A DNA stretch of 61,065 nt from Labilithrix sp. (lineage in GTDB: Bacteria > Myxococcota_A > Polyangia > Polyangiales > Polyangiaceae): assembly GCA_019637195.1 (NCBI GenBank), contig JAHBWA010000042.1, forward strand, positions 1 through 61,065, read 5' to 3'. Of this stretch, positions 42,415 to 50,627 are shown piece by piece; the stretch's first letter is position 1; each line of letters begins with the position of its first letter. The notes below the pieces were generated by a model, which was given only the letters and a program-made list of their open reading frames with translations, was not told the DNA's origin and ran no database searches. The position numbers were made by a program, and so were the translations under genes.

Positions 42415-43628
42415 CGCGGTGCTTCTCCAGCGTCCGGCTCGTCGCACGGCTCGACCATGCATCGACCGTCGATGCACGCCTGACCGGCGACGCCGTCGCA
42501 GACGATCCCGCAGCCGCCGCAGTTCTTCGGGTCGGACGAGAGGTTGGTCTCGCAACCGTCGTAGCGGTTGCCGTTGCAGTCGCCCCACCCGGCGTTGCAC
42601 GAGGGCTCGCATCTTCCGTAGACGCAGTCCTCGGCGACGTTCGGCCCGAGCGGAGCGCAGCTGATCCCGCATCCTCCGCAGTTGAGCGGGTCCGACGAGA
42701 GATCACGGCAGGTGCCGACCTTGATGACCTCGGAGCCTTGGCTCATGGAGCCGCCGCAGAACGTCGTCCCGTCGGGGCAGTGGCACGTCGGCACGAGCGC
42801 CTCGCTCAGGCCGCACTTCATGTCGCCGCAGCTCGCCCCGCAGCCACCGCAGTTTTCATCGTCGACGAGGTAGGTCTCGCACCCGTTCTCGGTGTTGCCG
42901 TCACAGTCGGCGAAGAGCCCGTCGCACTTCAACGTCCCGCACGCGCCGCCAAAGCAGCCGAAGTACATGTGCGGCGGAGGCTCTTCGGTCCCGCCGCCGT
43001 CGCGCGGGCAGGCGTTGCCGCACGCGCCGCAGTTCTTGTCGTCGTAAGCCGGATCGACGCAGGGGAAGTAGGGCGTCGCCCCGCAGTCGAGCTCGCCCGG
43101 CTTGCACCCGCACGAATACTCCTGAGTCTTGAACATGATGCATCGCGTGCCTGCAGCACATTTGTTTCCGCAAGCCGCGCAGTTGTCATCGCTGAAAGGA
43201 TTCGTCTCGCATCCGTTGTCCGGGATGCCATCGCAGTCGAGCGCGACGCCCGGGAGGCAACCGAGCACGCAGCGCCCCTCGGCGCAGTTGAACGTGCCGA
43301 AGCTGCTCCTCGGCGGGCACTTGTTCCCGCACTCTCCGCAGTTGTTGACGTCCGTGAGGAGATCGACGTCGCAGAGGAAGTGCGACGAGGGACACGTCGT
43401 GTGGCCCGCGGGGCACTGGCTCGACGGGCAGTAGCGCGTCAGGTCGTCCGCGCCCGACGCCCCGCCGCCGTCGTCACCCGCGTCGGGCGACGTGAAGCTC
43501 GGCGCGGGCTCCTCGCGTCCCAGGTAGACGGCCCTCGTCTCCGTGCTGCAGGCCGACGCGAGCGCCAACGCGGTCGCGAGCAGGAACGACGCCGAGAGTG
43601 TCCTCGACGTGGTCATGGTCTTTCTCAC
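42411..43628 (-). CDS. Cys-rich repeat lipoprotein (copy 1 cluster)
   Basis: A 405-residue secreted lipoprotein: signal LLATALALASACSTETRA, lipobox Cys, then Asp/Gly linker. The body holds six NCGxCGxxC modules (NNCGECGNKC, DNCAACGNKC, KNCGACGNAC, ENCGGCGASC, LNCGGCGISC, KNCGGCGIVC) alternating with three DCxGxxxxGCE modules (DCDGIPDNGCE, DCDGNTENGCE, DCNGNRYDGCE). This resembles proteins in myxobacterial genomes that are often given unrelated enzyme names; I see no enzyme motif. Multiple disulfides are expected. It starts at 43628 (alternative ATG 43616), 18 bp before the anti-sigma stop at 43647, and is followed by coupled propeller genes. The paralog is at 58510. Confidence 0.85.
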   Translation of the reverse strand: MRKTMTTSRTLSASFLLATALALASACSTETRAVYLGREEPAPSFTSPDAGDDGGGASGADDLTRYCPSSQCPAGHTTCPSSHFLCDVDLLTDVNNCGECGNKCPPRSSFGTFNCAEGRCVLGCLPGVALDCDGIPDNGCETNPFSDDNCAACGNKCAAGTRCIMFKTQEYSCGCKPGELDCGATPYFPCVDPAYDDKNCGACGNACPRDGGGTEEPPPHMYFGCFGGACGTLKCDGLFADCDGNTENGCETYLVDDENCGGCGASCGDMKCGLSEALVPTCHCPDGTTFCGGSMSQGSEVIKVGTCRDLSSDPLNCGGCGISCAPLGPNVAEDCVYGRCEPSCNAGWGDCNGNRYDGCETNLSSDPKNCGGCGIVCDGVAGQACIDGRCMVEPCDEPDAGEAPR

Positions 43629-43646
43629 GTGCTGTCTCCTCGACGA

Positions 43647-44399
43647 TCAGGGGGCTTCTGGCGGAGGGCCGACGAGCGCCCGAACGCGCGCGAGGTGGGG
43701 TGAGCGCGGATACGTCGACTCGAAGCGCCTCGCGCGCGTCGAGGCGTCGTCGCGACGGCCGCTGCGAACGAGGGCCTCGATCGCGAGTCTCTCTCGCTCC
43801 TGAGCGAAGGCTGGGCTCGAGAAGCGCTTCGTGTGCTCATCGGCGAGCGCGAGCGTCCGCGCCGGTTCGGTCGCGAGCGCTGCCCGCGCAGCCTCGAGGA
43901 GCGCGAGCTCGTCACCGTCTGCCACCAGGCGGACCGCTGACGCCGGGACGTCGGAGCGGCCCTCCTCCAGGCCGTTCATGCTCGGCGGAGGCGCGCTCCG
44001 ACTTCGCTGCGATGCCGCGGGCGGGAGTGAGTCGACGGTGACGACCGGCATCACCGGTGGCGACTTCTCGCCGAGATCGGCCGTAGAGCTCGGCTGGGGC
44101 GGCGCTGCCGGAGCGGCCGGCGCGACCTCGACGGGAACGCTCGTAGCGGAAGGAGACGCCTCGTCCACGCGACGCTGCGTGCCCGCGAAGACACCGACCA
44201 TCACGACGACTGCACCCGCGACGAACGGCAACGTCCGGCCGGGCCACGACCGCTCCGACGGCGTCTCGGCGACGACGACCGGCGCGAGGCGGTGAGCGAG
44301 GCGCTGCATCCGCGCGTCGTCCGGCAGCTCATCGCGCATGCTCCGCACCGCTCGCTCGAGCAGCGCCTCGTCAGCCGGGTCGAAGGGGGGTTCGTTCAT
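43647..44399 (-). CDS. Anti-sigma-like single-pass membrane protein (copy 1 cluster)
   Basis: A 250-residue protein with a cytoplasmic N-terminus (residues 1-58; ADEALLERAVRSMRDELPDD), a single transmembrane segment (TLPFVAGAVVVMVGVFAGT, ~60-78), a Pro-rich linker, and a C-terminal helical repeat region (~165-245: ELALLEAARAALATEPARTL, ALADEHTKRFSSPAFAQERE, IEALVRSGRRDDASTRARRF) resembling TPR. It overlaps the ECF sigma stop by ATGA, the usual place for a cognate anti-sigma factor. No zinc-binding HxxxCxxC motif is seen, so it is not a ZAS protein; regulation by the periplasmic helical domain is inferred. The paralog is at 57812. Confidence 0.78.
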   Translation of the reverse strand: MNEPPFDPADEALLERAVRSMRDELPDDARMQRLAHRLAPVVVAETPSERSWPGRTLPFVAGAVVVMVGVFAGTQRRVDEASPSATSVPVEVAPAAPAAPPQPSSTADLGEKSPPVMPVVTVDSLPPAASQRSRSAPPPSMNGLEEGRSDVPASAVRLVADGDELALLEAARAALATEPARTLALADEHTKRFSSPAFAQERERLAIEALVRSGRRDDASTRARRFESTYPRSPHLARVRALVGPPPEAP

Positions 44400-44977
44400 C
44401 GGTTGCCCATCTGTGCGCGCGCGCGGCGGATGCCCTCGTGGATGCACTTCCGTGCGGAGTAGAGCCTCGAGTAGGCGGTCTGGAGCGGGCAGCCGACGGC
44501 ATCGGCGACCTCCTGCATCGGCAGCTCCTCGATCTCGTAGAGCACGAAGACCTCGCGCTTCTCGTCCGGTAGACCGCGCAGAATGTCCTCCAGGATCTCG
44601 CGCGCCTTCCCTTCGTCGATCGCCTCGGCCGGCGATCTCGGATCGACCTCCGCACGTTCGATCTCTTCCTCGGTGGGGATCTCCCTGCGGGCACGATTTC
44701 GCTTTCGGTAGTTCGCCGCCCTGCGAAGGCAGATCCCGTACACCCACGCCCGGAGCACGACGTTCGCGTCGAGCGCTGGGAGCTTCCGATGGACGATGAC
44801 GAACACCTCCTGGAGGACGTCGTCGACGTCGGCGTCGGCCACCCCCAGCCGCCTCAAGAGGCGGAACAGGTAGCGACCGTGCTCGTGGAAGAGGGCTGCG
44901 ACTCGCGACTCGACGGCGGGCGCCGATGCCGCCGTCGACGAGGGTAGGAGCGCTCTTCCGGTCACAATCTCGGTCAC
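44396..44977 (-). CDS. ECF (group 4) sigma factor (copy 1 cluster)
   Basis: A 193-residue extracytoplasmic-function sigma factor. Region 2 (residues ~25-90) contains HEHGRYLFRLLRRLGVADAD then VDDVLQEVFVIVHRKLP and YGICLRRAANYRKRNRA; region 4 (~130-185) contains GLPDEKREVFVLYEIEELPM and QEVADAVGCPLQTAYSRLYS, the -35-binding helix. It is the first regulator after the secreted protein gene (33 bp spacing) and overlaps the anti-sigma gene by ATGA, so it probably transcribes the lipoprotein cluster and itself. The paralog is at 57183. Confidence 0.88.
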   Translation of the reverse strand: MTEIVTGRALLPSSTAASAPAVESRVAALFHEHGRYLFRLLRRLGVADADVDDVLQEVFVIVHRKLPALDANVVLRAWVYGICLRRAANYRKRNRARREIPTEEEIERAEVDPRSPAEAIDEGKAREILEDILRGLPDEKREVFVLYEIEELPMQEVADAVGCPLQTAYSRLYSARKCIHEGIRRARAQMGNR

Positions 44978-45010
44978 TACAGATAGATGGCCCCCCGCCT
45001 GCCTCCATTT

Positions 45011-46117
45011 TCACCGAAACGTACGCGTCACGGAAATCGTCGTGGTGATGACGCTACGGTCGAGCTCGTGGAGCGTGCGCGCGCGGCCGGCCTCGTCCTC
45101 GTAGGAGAACGCCCAGCGCGGCCGCGGGAAGAAGAGGGTCACGTCGGCGGCGACCGTGAGGGCGCCCGCCCGCAACGTCGGTCCGACCGCCACGATCGGA
45201 CCGTAGACCGCCTTCGCGGCGCGATCCCCGTCGGCCAGCCCTCGGGCCTCCGGAAGGACCGCGCTCCATGCGCCGCCGGCGCACGCAGCTCCGCCGAGCC
45301 GGTCATGCCGACCGATGACGGCGCAGGCGCGCCACTCCTGCATCAGCGCCGAGAACCGTTGCCGGCGGGGCGTTCCGAGCGAGACACGATGGCTGCCGCG
45401 CCAGTCGAAGCGCAGCGGAGCGTTCCAGGGAGAGAGGCCGACGGCGACCACGCCACCGATGTCGCCTCCCGGCAGGAGGCCGCGCCCGTACGTGATCCCT
45501 GCTCCGGCGTCCAAGATCGGCGGCGTCGGTGCGCGCCACGGTCGCGCTGGCGGAGCGTGCGGCGGCGGCCGAGCCTGCTCTTCCGCCCGGCCGGGAGGCG
45601 GAGCGTCGGGCTGCCTCGCGCGCGGCGGAGCTTCGACCTGCTTCGTGGGGGGCGGAGGCGGCTCCCGGAAGAGCGCGTCGGGATCGACGATGAGCACGAT
45701 CACGAACGCGGCGGAGCGGAGGAGCTCACCGCAGCTGGGCGCGTCGAGATCGCGCGCGCCGAGGACGCGCCCTTCGTGATCGCGCTGCTCGAGCCGTGCC
45801 CGGCGCCGGCCCGTGCTCGACGGAGCGAGCTCCCGGCCCTCGAGCACGACCTGGGCGAGCTCGGCGTCGACGAAGGGATCGTGTCCGAGTTGCGCGACGA
45901 CGGCGGCCTTCAGCGCCGGCGGATCGATGCACGCGTCGACGGTCGACGCCGGCCACACGAAGGCGAAGGAGCCCGACGCCGCGAGCGCCGGCCCCGCGGA
46001 CGCGACGAGCCCGGCGAGCGTCGCCGCGGTGGCGATCCGTCGCACCGTCGATGCGAGCGCGCCGGCGCGTCCCCTCCTTCGAACGCGCTCGCGCCAGCCG
46101 CACACACGGTCGTCCAC
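45011..46117 (-). CDS. Exported protein with Pro-rich linker and beta-rich domain (copy 1 cluster)
   Basis: A 368-residue exported protein. An N-terminal signal (STVRRIATAATLAGLVASAG then PALAAS) precedes a ~130-residue domain (FVWPASTVDACIDPPALKAA, ending in DAPSCGELLRSAAFVIVLIV), a Pro-rich linker (EPPPPPTKQ, RPPPHAPPARPW) and a C-terminal beta-rich domain (ILDAGAGITYGRGLLPGGDI, LTVAADVTLFFPRPRWAFSY) that could be a small outer-membrane barrel. The conserved Cys pair in CIDPP and SCGEL is shared with the gene at 55929 in copy 2, which has the same layout. The GTG start at 46117 is uncertain. It is the first gene of the cluster, 33 bp before the ECF sigma gene. Confidence 0.72.
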   Translation of the reverse strand: MDDRVCGWRERVRRRGRAGALASTVRRIATAATLAGLVASAGPALAASGSFAFVWPASTVDACIDPPALKAAVVAQLGHDPFVDAELAQVVLEGRELAPSSTGRRRARLEQRDHEGRVLGARDLDAPSCGELLRSAAFVIVLIVDPDALFREPPPPPTKQVEAPPRARQPDAPPPGRAEEQARPPPHAPPARPWRAPTPPILDAGAGITYGRGLLPGGDIGGVVAVGLSPWNAPLRFDWRGSHRVSLGTPRRQRFSALMQEWRACAVIGRHDRLGGAACAGGAWSAVLPEARGLADGDRAAKAVYGPIVAVGPTLRAGALTVAADVTLFFPRPRWAFSYEDEAGRARTLHELDRSVITTTISVTRTFR

Positions 46118-46219
46118 GCCTGCGATGCTACGGCGGTCGTGTCGGTGACGACTATAGCGGCGACGCCGCCGACATCACGATCGACGGACGTAGTGGTCGA
46201 GGGAGGAGCACGAGGCTAG

Positions 46220-46714
46220 CTAGCGACGCCGCTTCTTGGCGCGCGCCTTCACATAGGCGGCGTGTAGCTCTTGGCGCACCGTGGTCAGGTCTTCGCCCCG
46301 CAGGTGCTCGGCGCGCAGCTCCGCCATGAAGCGCTCGACCAGCTCGCTACCTCCGCGCTCCAGCAACTCCGCGCCGATGCTGAACGCTTCGGTCGCGGGC
46401 AAGAAGCGCCGCCCCCACGCGCCGAGCGCCACGAACACCGGCAGCAGCTGGATGCCCATCTCGCTCAAGCTGTAGATCTGCTTCTGCTTGTGGGTCGGAT
46501 CCGCGGCGCGCGTCAGCACCCCCAGCTCCACCAGGTGCTGCAGCCTGTCCGCCAGGATGTTGGAGGCGATGCCCTCCTCCGAGCCGGCGAGGAGCTCCCG
46601 GAAACGCCGACGACGGCCGAACAAGATGTCGCGCACGACGACCAGGCTCCATTTGTCGCCCAGCGCCTCGAGCGTCAGGTTGATGGGGCAGCCGGAGCGG
46701 TGCGGGTCGGTCAT
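46220..46714 (-). CDS. HxlR-family transcriptional regulator
   Basis: A 164-residue winged-helix regulator. The HxlR N-terminus CPINLTLEALGDKWSLVVVR, with the family Cys and the DKW motif, leads to the recognition part (GIASNILADRLQHLVELGVL) and the wing (THKQKQIYSLSEMGIQLLPV). Length is at the upper end of the family because of a C-terminal extension ending in KARAKKRRR. The ATG at 46714 is chosen over 46765 because it starts directly before the conserved domain and lies outside the operator. It is divergent from a RibD-like reductase gene, its probable target. HxlR proteins often sense reactive electrophiles or redox state through the N-terminal Cys. Confidence 0.87.
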   Translation of the reverse strand: MTDPHRSGCPINLTLEALGDKWSLVVVRDILFGRRRRFRELLAGSEEGIASNILADRLQHLVELGVLTRAADPTHKQKQIYSLSEMGIQLLPVFVALGAWGRRFLPATEAFSIGAELLERGGSELVERFMAELRAEHLRGEDLTTVRQELHAAYVKARAKKRRR

Positions 46715-46759
46715 GGCGGGCGAAATGCCGACTTGCACGGTAAGCACACCGATCGTATC

Positions 46760-46789
46760 TTGCAACCGGTTGTGTTTTGCAATCAGTTG
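46760..46789. promoter_or_regulatory. Paired operator-like sites between HxlR and the reductase
   Basis: Two 13-bp direct repeats, TTGCAACCGGTTG (46760-46772) and TTGCAATCAGTTG (46777-46789), are spaced 17 bp start to start. The first contains the perfect palindrome CAACCGGTTG. They lie in the 83-bp divergent region and fit binding sites for an HxlR dimer pair; the second ends next to the reductase ribosome-binding site GGAGGAG. Confidence 0.6.
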
Positions 46790-46797
46790 GAGGAGCG

Positions 46798-47364
46798 ATG
46801 GCAGGCCATATTTTCTATGGGTACGTGGTTTCGGTGGACGGCTACATCGCCAGCGCGCAGGACGGCGGTATCGGGTTCCCGGTGCCGGAGGCAGCGCTGC
46901 ACCGCCACTTCAACGAGATGCAAGAGCGCACGGCGCTCAGCCTCTACGGCCGGAACATGTACGAGGTGATGAAGTACTGGGACGCCCCGCCGGCGGAGAG
47001 CGCCGACTTCGAGCAGGAGTACGCGCGCGCGTGGCAACGGACGCCCAAGGTCGTCTTCTCCACGACGCTCGAGAGCGTCGGCCCCAACGCGCGGCTCGTG
47101 AAGGACAAGGCGGACGTGGAGCGCACCGTGCGCCAACTGAAGGCGGAGACGAGCGGTGACATCGAGGTGAGCGGCACCGGCCTCGCCGCGAGCCTGATTC
47201 GCCTCGGCCTGGTGGACGAGCTTCGGCTCTACATGATGCCGGTCGTGCTCGGCGGCGGTAAGCCGTACCTCGAGGCCGGCCTGCAGCTGGAGCTGGAGCC
47301 GCTGGGGATCGAGAGCCTGCCGCAGCACTGCACGCTGCTCCGCTTCCGACCGAAGAAGTCCTGA
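46798..47364 (+). CDS. RibD C-terminal/dihydrofolate-reductase-family protein
   Basis: A 188-residue protein of the RibD C-terminal domain family, an NADPH-dependent reductase fold. FYGYVVSVDGYIASAQDGGI opens the domain, RNMYEVMKYWDAPPAES contains the conserved 'R..YE...YW' block, and SGTGLAASLIRLGLVDELRL followed by MMPVVLGGGKPYLEAGLQL is the C-terminal signature. The physiological substrate of such stand-alone proteins is usually unknown. The ATG at 46798 is preceded by GGAGGAG. It is divergent from the HxlR regulator. Confidence 0.87.
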   Translation: MAGHIFYGYVVSVDGYIASAQDGGIGFPVPEAALHRHFNEMQERTALSLYGRNMYEVMKYWDAPPAESADFEQEYARAWQRTPKVVFSTTLESVGPNARLVKDKADVERTVRQLKAETSGDIEVSGTGLAASLIRLGLVDELRLYMMPVVLGGGKPYLEAGLQLELEPLGIESLPQHCTLLRFRPKKS

Positions 47365-47509
47365 GCCCGACGGCCGACCACCTCATCGTAGCTCCCGCGT
47401 CGCCTTCCGAGGGGTCTCGGCCTCGAGCGCGGTGGAGACCGTCGAGCTCCGAGCATGCGTCGGCGCAGAGGGCCGGCAGCCCGGTCGGGGCTCGCGCGCA
47501 CGACCGCTG

Positions 47510-48088
47510 TCAGTGATGCATCGGCCCAGCCGGCGCGGTCATGTTGGTCGCTTTCGCCCACGTCGCGTCGTCGACCACTTGCTGCCTGAACGTCTGATGA
47601 CACGTGGTGCACGTCGTCAGCGTCTCGCTCAGCGCGGCCAGCACCGCGCCGGCGTCGCGCGCCTTCGCGGCGACGCCGATCTCGTCGGCGGTGTGGTGGA
47701 AGTTCAGCGCTTGCTCGGCGAAGCCTGGCGCGCCGGCCCCCATGTGCGTGCACATGGCGCCCATCTGCTCGGAGAAGCCAATCCGCCCGGCCGACTTCTC
47801 GACCGCGACGAAGTCCTGCTTCGCGACCGCGCCGACGATCTCCTGCACGGCGACGAGGTGATCCCGCATGCTCTGCTTCTGGTGATTGGCCATCATGGGC
47901 AGCAGGGGTACGGGCGTGCGCCCGTCGATGCGGTCGAGCGCGTCGACAGCCTGTGCCGTCGACGGCGGCGACGGCGGGACCACGCGGGGCGTCGCCGACG
48001 CCCCGCTGGACGCTGGCGTCGGCGGAGCGTCGCGCGAGCAGGAAGCAAACACGGTCACCATCGCCGTAAGGGCGAGCAATCGATTCAC
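47510..48088 (-). CDS. Periplasmic cytochrome c'-like protein
   Basis: A 192-residue exported c-type cytochrome. A signal peptide with a lipobox-like end (VNRLLALTAMVTVFASC) is followed by a Pro/Ser/Thr linker, a helical domain and the C-terminal heme site CTTCH in TTCTTCHQTF (heme-binding Cys, Cys and His). A C-terminal CxxCH after four helices is the arrangement of cytochromes c'. The protein could bind NO or CO or act in electron transfer; this is not certain. The GTG at 48088 overlaps the MarR stop by GTGA, so the two are co-translated. Unlike most soluble c', it may be lipid-anchored. Confidence 0.75.
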   Translation of the reverse strand: MNRLLALTAMVTVFASCSRDAPPTPASSGASATPRVVPPSPPSTAQAVDALDRIDGRTPVPLLPMMANHQKQSMRDHLVAVQEIVGAVAKQDFVAVEKSAGRIGFSEQMGAMCTHMGAGAPGFAEQALNFHHTADEIGVAAKARDAGAVLAALSETLTTCTTCHQTFRQQVVDDATWAKATNMTAPAGPMHH

Positions 48089-48561
48089 GATGGGGTCCCT
48101 CCTTCGGTCTTCGGCCCTGCGCTGGCTTCGATCCCGGCGACGAGCTGGCGGAGGGCGTCGAGGACCGGCTCCCTCGAGGTCGAGGGCAGCGCGACCAGGA
48201 GCGCTCCGAACCTCGCCCGGCTCGATTCGTCCACCTCGCGCGCGAGGCGCTCCCCCCGCGTCGTCAGCGACACGCGACGACTGCGGCCGTCTTCCTCGTC
48301 CGGGCGCTGCGACACGTGCCCGGCCTCGACCATGCGGGCGCAGAGGCGGGCGACGTTGCTCTTGTCGATGCCGAGCTCGCGGCCGAGCTCCTGCTGCGAG
48401 GCGTCTCCGCGCCCGAGCAGCACCATCAGCGCGTGCGCGTAGGCCATCGGAAGCGGCTTGCCGCACGGGGTCGCCTCCGCGGCGAGCGTCCCGAAGCGCC
48501 GAAAGAGACGCTGCATGAGGCGCCGCAGCTCGTCGGATTGCGCGTCGGGCCGAGTCGCCAT
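48085..48561 (-). CDS. MarR-family transcriptional regulator
   Basis: A 158-residue winged-helix regulator. LPMAYAHALMVLLGRGDASQ leads to the HTH (QELGRELGIDKSNVARLCAR then MVEAGHVSQRP) and the wing with DEEDGRSRRVSLTTRGERLA, all typical of MarR. It overlaps the cytochrome c'-like gene by GTGA. A perfect 18-bp palindrome 21 bp upstream is its probable operator, giving autoregulation of the two-gene operon. The ATG at 48561 has a plausible start context. Confidence 0.88.
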   Translation of the reverse strand: MATRPDAQSDELRRLMQRLFRRFGTLAAEATPCGKPLPMAYAHALMVLLGRGDASQQELGRELGIDKSNVARLCARMVEAGHVSQRPDEEDGRSRRVSLTTRGERLAREVDESSRARFGALLVALPSTSREPVLDALRQLVAGIEASAGPKTEGGTPS

Positions 48562-48581
48562 CCGATAGCCTTAGCCGCACC

Positions 48582-48599
48582 TGGTTGCGCACGCAACCA
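48582..48599. promoter_or_regulatory. MarR operator-like palindrome
   Basis: A perfect 18-bp inverted repeat, TGGTTGCGCACGCAACCA, with 8-bp arms and CA in the centre. It lies 21 bp upstream of the MarR gene start. MarR repressors typically bind 16-20-bp palindromes of this kind overlapping their own promoter. Confidence 0.72.
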
Positions 48600-48717
48600 A
48601 GTCCGCCGAGCGTGCGCCGGCGGCCGAACACGAGGTTGACGATCGGCAGACGCCGAGGGGAACGGCGAAGAGCGAGCGCTCGCGGGGCGCGGCCCGGCGA
48701 GGCGCCCCGCGCGCGCT

Positions 48718-49650
48718 CTACCCGCGCTCCCGGGCGACGACCTCGGTGGCCATGATGTCCTTCACCATCGCGACGAAGACGCGCGACTTGCCAGGAGCGA
48801 GGGCACCGCCCGCCTGCGCATACATGACGTAGACCGGCACGCCGCCTCGCTGCGGATGGTCGCACGACCACGCCGGCATCACGTGGGCCAGCGTCCCGCG
48901 CCGAAGCTCGTCCCGAACGAGCCACTCGGTGACGCGAACGAGGCCCATTCCCGCGGCGGCGAGCTGAACGCCGAGCGTCGGACTGCTCGTGTGGACGCCG
49001 CCCTCGACGCTGACCTGCTCTCGGCGCCGGCCGCGATAGAAGCTCCAGTCGACGAAGCGACTCGGTGGACCGACCGCGATGCAATCATGAGCCGCCAGAT
49101 CACGCGGCCGCGTGGGGCTCCCGCGCTTCCGCAGGTACTTGGGGCTCGCGACGAGGAGGATCGGGATCCGCCCGAGCAAGAGCGCGCGAAGCGAGCTGTC
49201 CGGGGGCCGACCGACACGGATCGCGAGGTCGAAGCCGCCCTGGACGAGCGACACGTTGCGGTCGGAGAGGTCGATCTCGAGGCGCAGCTCGGGATGGGCG
49301 TCGCGAAAGCGCGGGAGATGTGGCGCGAGCAGACGCTCGCCGACGGACACCGGCATCGAGACGCGCAAGGTGCCCCGCGGGACGCCGCCCCGTAGCTCGG
49401 CGAGAGCATCGTGCGCCGCCCGGCTCGCCGCGACGAGCTGCTCGGCGTGGTCCCGATAGACGGCGCCCGCCTCGGTGACGTGGAGGCTCCGCGTCGTCCG
49501 CGCGACGAGCTGCGAGCCGAGATGCGCCTCGAGCGCCGCCACGACGCGCGACAGCGTGGAGGCGCTTCGCCCCATGGCGCGCGCGGCCCCGGTGAAGCCG
49601 CCCGACTTCACGACCTGGAGAAACACATGCGCGGCTTCGAGCTCGTTCAT
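48718..49650 (-). CDS. LysR-family transcriptional regulator
   Basis: A 310-residue regulator. The N-terminal winged helix (residues ~3-60: LEAAHVFLQVVKSGGFTGAA then RAMGRSASTLSRVVAALEAH) is followed by LGSQLVARTTRSLHVTEAG, the usual start of the helical linker, and a substrate-binding domain (RLEIDLSDRN-like LRLEIDLSDRNVSLVQGGFD; AVGPPSRFVDW). Full length for the family, unlike the broken copy at 23215-23653. It is divergent from an alpha/beta hydrolase across 74 bp that include a T-N11-A box, so this hydrolase is the likely target. Confidence 0.9.
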   Translation of the reverse strand: MNELEAAHVFLQVVKSGGFTGAARAMGRSASTLSRVVAALEAHLGSQLVARTTRSLHVTEAGAVYRDHAEQLVAASRAAHDALAELRGGVPRGTLRVSMPVSVGERLLAPHLPRFRDAHPELRLEIDLSDRNVSLVQGGFDLAIRVGRPPDSSLRALLLGRIPILLVASPKYLRKRGSPTRPRDLAAHDCIAVGPPSRFVDWSFYRGRRREQVSVEGGVHTSSPTLGVQLAAAGMGLVRVTEWLVRDELRRGTLAHVMPAWSCDHPQRGGVPVYVMYAQAGGALAPGKSRVFVAMVKDIMATEVVARERG

Positions 49651-49653
49651 TCG

Positions 49654-49666
49654 TGCAATATTTGCA
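49654..49666. promoter_or_regulatory. LysR box (T-N11-A)
   Basis: TGCAATATTTGCA, with 5-bp arms TGCAA and TTGCA, fits the LysR consensus T-N11-A with interrupted dyad. It sits 3 bp upstream of the LysR start at 49650 and 58 bp upstream of the hydrolase ATG at 49725. Confidence 0.6.
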
Positions 49667-49724
49667 AAGGTCTTGTTTGATTATGCCACTCGAACGACCT
49701 TCGGCGGGGTGCTACTCGAAGGGG

Positions 49725-50573
49725 ATGGACATCGAGCTGACCGCGAGCGACGGCGTCTCTCTCTCCGCGAGGGTCTTCGCCGCGAAGGAGCCGAGAGGTG
49801 CCGTCCTGATCGCCGGGGCGATGGGGGTGCCCCAACGCTTCTACGAGGCGCTCGCGATCTGGCTCGCGGAGCAAGGCTTCACCGTCATGACCTTCGACTA
49901 CCGCGGAATGGGCCTCTCGCGTCGAGGACCACTCGCGCGACTCGACGCGACGATCGCGACGTGGGCGGAGCAGGACGCCGCCGCGGCGCTGAACGCGCTG
50001 GCAGACCTCGAGCCCGAGATGCCGCTCACGTGGCTCGGCCACAGCCTCGGCGGGCAGATCATCCCCTTCGTGCCGAACCGCGCGCGCGCGGCCAAGATCG
50101 TCACCGTCGCGACGGGCAGCGGCTATTGGCGCGAGAACGCGGCCCCGCTCCGCCGCAAGGTCTGGATCTTCTGGTGGGGCGCGGTCCCGCTGGCGACGCC
50201 GCTTTTTGGCTACTTTCCAGGGCGGATGCTCGGAATGGTGGGCGATCTGCCGAGGGGCGTCGTCGCGCAGTGGCGCAAATGGTGCCTCGATCGAGACTAC
50301 GCGGTCGGTGCGGAGGGCCCCGAGGTCGCGGCGCTGTACGCCGGCGTCACGACGCCGATCACGTCGCTCTCGTTCACCGACGACGAGATGATGTCGGAGA
50401 GAAACGTCGCCTCGCTCCACGGGTTCTACCGCGGCGCACCGAAAGAGATGCGCCGGTTCGCTCCCCGCGATCTGGGCGTACGACGCGTCGGGCACTTCGG
50501 CTTCTTTCGGCGCGAGATGAAGGAGGTGCTCTGGCAACCACACCTCGTCCCGGAGCTCGCGCGGGCCGCCTGA
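49725..50573 (+). CDS. Alpha/beta-hydrolase family protein
   Basis: A 282-residue hydrolase. The nucleophile elbow is GHSLGG (WLGHSLGGQIIPF, Ser at about residue 106), the oxyanion region follows VLIAGAMGVPQRFY, and the His of the triad is probably in VRRVGHFGFFRREM near residue 263; the acid is likely in SFTDDEMMS. The C-terminal half, with a hydrophobic stretch WIFWWGAVPLATPLFGYFPG, could be a lid. The substrate cannot be told. The ATG at 49725 (MDIELTASDGVSLSARVF) follows GAAGGGG and starts the usual family sequence; 49683 is an alternative. It is divergent from the LysR regulator. Confidence 0.8.
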   Translation: MDIELTASDGVSLSARVFAAKEPRGAVLIAGAMGVPQRFYEALAIWLAEQGFTVMTFDYRGMGLSRRGPLARLDATIATWAEQDAAAALNALADLEPEMPLTWLGHSLGGQIIPFVPNRARAAKIVTVATGSGYWRENAAPLRRKVWIFWWGAVPLATPLFGYFPGRMLGMVGDLPRGVVAQWRKWCLDRDYAVGAEGPEVAALYAGVTTPITSLSFTDDEMMSERNVASLHGFYRGAPKEMRRFAPRDLGVRRVGHFGFFRREMKEVLWQPHLVPELARAA

Positions 50574-50627
50574 CCGCTCAGCGCCGACCAGAGACCGAAT
50601 TGGGAGGAGTACCGAACTTGCCCGCAT

